Of a DNA stretch of 9,253 nucleotides, positions 8,601 to 9,253 are shown one piece after another (position 1 is the first letter of the stretch; each line of letters begins with the position of its first letter). The position numbers and the translations under genes were made by a program. This stretch comes from JBCBRR01 sp039029235 (GTDB lineage Bacteria; Bacteroidota; Bacteroidia; Cytophagales; Amoebophilaceae): assembly GCA_039029235.1 (NCBI GenBank), contig JBCCGO010000031.1, positions 1 through 9,253 of the forward strand, given 5' to 3'. A model generated the notes under the pieces. The model searched no databases. It was not told the origin of the DNA and was given only the letters and a program-made list of their open reading frames with translations.

Positions 8601-9253
8601 ATGCCAATAAGGCTGTGTCTTATTACGCCAAAGCTCTCGAGTACTATCAGCAAGCCCTCGCGATGCAGCAGGCCCTCCACAAGGGGGAGAACCATGATGA
8701 GGTAGCTCAAGTACTACGCAATGTGGGAATAGCCTATGAGCGCTTAGGTAACCATGCCGAATCCCTCGACTACTATCAGCAAGCCCTCCAGATGCAGCAG
8801 GCACTACACGAGGGGAACCATGCTGAGGTAGCTCAAGCCCTGAGCTCTGTGGGGGTAGCCTATGCAGGCTTAGGTCAGCACAAGCAAGCCCTCGAGTACT
8901 ATCAGCAAGCCCTTGCCATGCGTAAAGCCCTCCACGAAGGGAATCATCCTGACGTAGCTCAAGCCCTACACAGTGTGGGGGCAGCCTGCCATCAATTAGA
9001 TCAACATGAGCAAGCCCTCGACTACTTTAAGCAAGCCCTTGCCATGCGCCAAGCCCTCCACGAAGGAAACCATCCTGAGGTAGCCGAAGCCCTGCGCACT
9101 GTGGGGATAGCTTATGAGCGCTTAGGCAACTATACTCAAGCCCTCGGGTACTATCAGCAAGCCCTCCAGATGCAGCAGGCCCTCCACGAGGGAGAGAACC
9201 ATGCTGATGTAGCCGAAGCCCTGCGCACTGTGGGGATAGCTTATGTGCGCTTA
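2612..9253 (+). CDS. Giant TPR protein with pseudo-C48-like segment and DUF294/GlnD-type nucleotidyltransferase (main part, 3' partial)
   Basis: This frame opens after TAG at 2555-2557 and runs without a stop to the window edge, giving 2,214 codons from the G tract. It has no ATG before 2825, which supports joining to the signal-peptide ORF upstream. Numbering is for the joined protein. About 195-330 is a low-complexity Ser/Pro/Asp linker. About 345-425 is a helical segment with YTDAAILYQHVLS. About 430-535 resembles a C48/Ulp1 protease with replaced catalytic residues. About 675-745 is a second Ser/Pro/Thr linker. About 880-1460 is a DUF294/GlnD-type nucleotidyltransferase module (GS at 1070-1071, DLE at 1082-1084, NFD at 1143-1144), and from about 1463 there are TPRs. 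TPR arrays bind protein partners, and this nucleotidyltransferase family transfers nucleotides to unknown targets. Together with the signal peptide this suggests an exported effector- or surface-type protein. The substrate is unknown. The 3' end, total length and any C-terminal domain lie outside the window. Confidence 0.85.
2808..3310 (+). repeat. Upstream copy of an internal duplication (linker plus YTDAAILYQHVLS helix)
   Basis: SSSGQMPGSSQ (from about 2810) and PYTDAAILYQHVLSLCAQE (from 3167) recur as PSSSQMPSSSR (about 4070) and YYTDAAILYQHVLSICAKE (from 4763). The linker copies match closely in DNA as well. The two helical segments also share flanking residues of the type L..L..LA...QE. 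The downstream copy sits in its expected place before the nucleotidyltransferase. This upstream copy is followed instead by the pseudo-protease segment. Confidence 0.6.
3320..3660 (+). other. C48/Ulp1-like cysteine protease segment, apparently catalytically dead
   Basis: The stretch ALFISRVSPDSPYLLGMLYG continues with NNLILLNPVG and ends SDALIAQEEQ then ASYAGPIVAEL. It follows the order of CE-clan proteases: a His-Trp strand, an Asp/Asn on the next strand, then I.Q....Y.CG with a helix beginning GP.VVE. The equivalent positions here are P470/Y471 (for HW), N485 (for Asp), E521 (for the oxyanion Gln) and A527 in YAGP (for the Cys). The spacing of 15 and 42 residues fits the family. All of the catalytic residues appear lost, so it may bind ubiquitin-like substrates without cutting, or be a relic. 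This is a by-eye fold guess. Confidence 0.4.
4670..6420 (+). other. DUF294/GlnD-type nucleotidyltransferase module
   Basis: A helical lead-in (YYTDAAILYQHVLSICAKE, then a charged segment to about 5210) is followed by the Pol-beta-type core: GLGSMAL at 5231, TPYSDLEFAIL with D1082 and E1084 (5273-5281), then GLNFDLGGKTPLGR with D1144 (5459) as the likely third acid. Next come YILESTCYVYGDSSL and the helical DUF294 C-terminal region, with YRLPDRLLYRLAMYYGIL (about 5885) and LRLRTYVHYG. The last part, FYDSSAETRGDIHRRLLQH (from about 6365), runs straight into the first TPR. Metal-binding residues are present, so activity is plausible. The acceptor and the nucleotide are unknown. Unlike GlnD, no HD or ACT domain is visible. 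Confidence 0.75.
6335..6365 (+). terminator. Terminator-like hairpin inside the coding region
   Basis: AAAGGCTCTTTC (6335-6346) and GAAAGAGCCTTT (6352-6363) form a perfect 12-bp stem with a 5-nt loop. The T run 6361-6365 closes the stem and leaves two T before ATG. Just upstream, GGGCGAGCT and AGCTCGCGCCC (6308-6331) form a second, bulged hairpin. It is intragenic, within the codons for WKGSFFQKEPFYD, so any effect on transcription is untested. Confidence 0.4.
6470..9253 (+). repeat. Tetratricopeptide repeat array, 22 units of about 42 codons
   Basis: Units begin at 6470, 6596, 6722, 6854, 6986, 7112, 7238, 7364, 7490, 7616, 7742, 7868, 8000, 8132, 8264, 8390, 8525, 8675, 8804, 8930, 9056 and 9182, the last cut by the window. 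A half-unit (YEKALAIDEQR) precedes the first. Units 1-16 follow YGPNHPEVA..L.NLG.AW.ALGEA.KAVSYYERAL.I.EQV, the kinesin-light-chain-like TPR type. Units 18-22 follow LHEGNHPEVAEAL..VGIAYERLG..., then QALDYYQQAL.M.QA. Units 3, 4, 12, 13 and 14 have two extra codons, unit 16 has three and unit 18 has one. Unit 17 is a 50-codon hybrid. The repeats are all in frame, so there is selection for a protein solenoid. Confidence 0.93.
8525..8674 (+). repeat. Hybrid TPR unit joining two TPR subfamilies
   Basis: The unit starts as the first subfamily (NPNHPEIAHTLTNLG, then DANKAVSYYAKAL) and continues with EYYQQALAMQQA of the second, giving 50 codons. Codon choice changes at about 8627-8645, from GCTTTA-type to GCCCTC-type for Ala-Leu. 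This looks like a recombination or fusion joint. Confidence 0.6.

Noticed and set aside
8376..8804. 142-codon minus-strand ORF
   Set aside because: It is antisense to the TPR array. Its repeated WHPLK-type motifs are the reverse reading of the TPR DNA repeat, so it is a shadow.
6470..9253. Regular repeat of about 126 bp considered as a CRISPR or satellite array
   Set aside because: Units are in frame, diverged mainly at tolerated TPR positions, and lack a repeat/spacer structure. They encode TPRs.

Overview
The window looks like part of the genome of an intracellular Bacteroidota symbiont, probably of the Cardinium/Amoebophilus type. This is inferred from four things. The TrpS is of Bacteroidota type. 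Rpn-like and ABC-F gene remnants lie beside long degenerate spacers. There are no obvious Shine-Dalgarno sequences. A very large exported TPR protein carries domains typical of host-associated bacteria. Base composition looks close to balanced by eye, higher than I would expect for those genera, so the genus is left open.

Layout from left to right, all on the + strand: (1) 1-93, the last 30 codons of an Rpn/PD-(D/E)XK nuclease-type gene; (2) 94-645, decayed sequence with a strong hairpin at 133-167, a 3' remnant of an ABC-F ATPase at 201-377 and an unassigned short open frame at 410-559; (3) 646-1614, an intact trpS; (4) 1615-2030, a spacer with no convincing gene; (5) 2031 to the right edge, one giant gene interrupted by a frameshift. 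Its first 194 codons are in one frame (216-codon ORF, 2031-2681) and the remaining 2,214 or more codons in another (2612 to beyond 9253). The two frames meet at a run of eight G residues (2612-2619). Adding one G, or a -1 slip there, would join them into a protein of more than 2,400 residues that is still open at the window edge.

The joined protein reads: Sec-type signal peptide; an N-terminal domain I do not recognise; a Ser/Pro-rich linker; a partial copy of a helical module; a segment resembling a C48/Ulp1-type cysteine protease whose catalytic positions all appear replaced; a second Ser/Pro-rich linker; a complete DUF294/GlnD-type nucleotidyltransferase module with GS and DxE intact; and an array of 22 TPR units of about 42 residues. 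The array changes from one TPR subfamily to another at unit 17. Inside the gene, between the nucleotidyltransferase and the TPRs, lies a perfect 12-bp hairpin followed by T residues that looks like an intrinsic terminator.

The most interesting object is this chimeric protein and its possible on/off control by the G8 tract. trpS is ordinary housekeeping, and nothing seen links it functionally to the giant gene.
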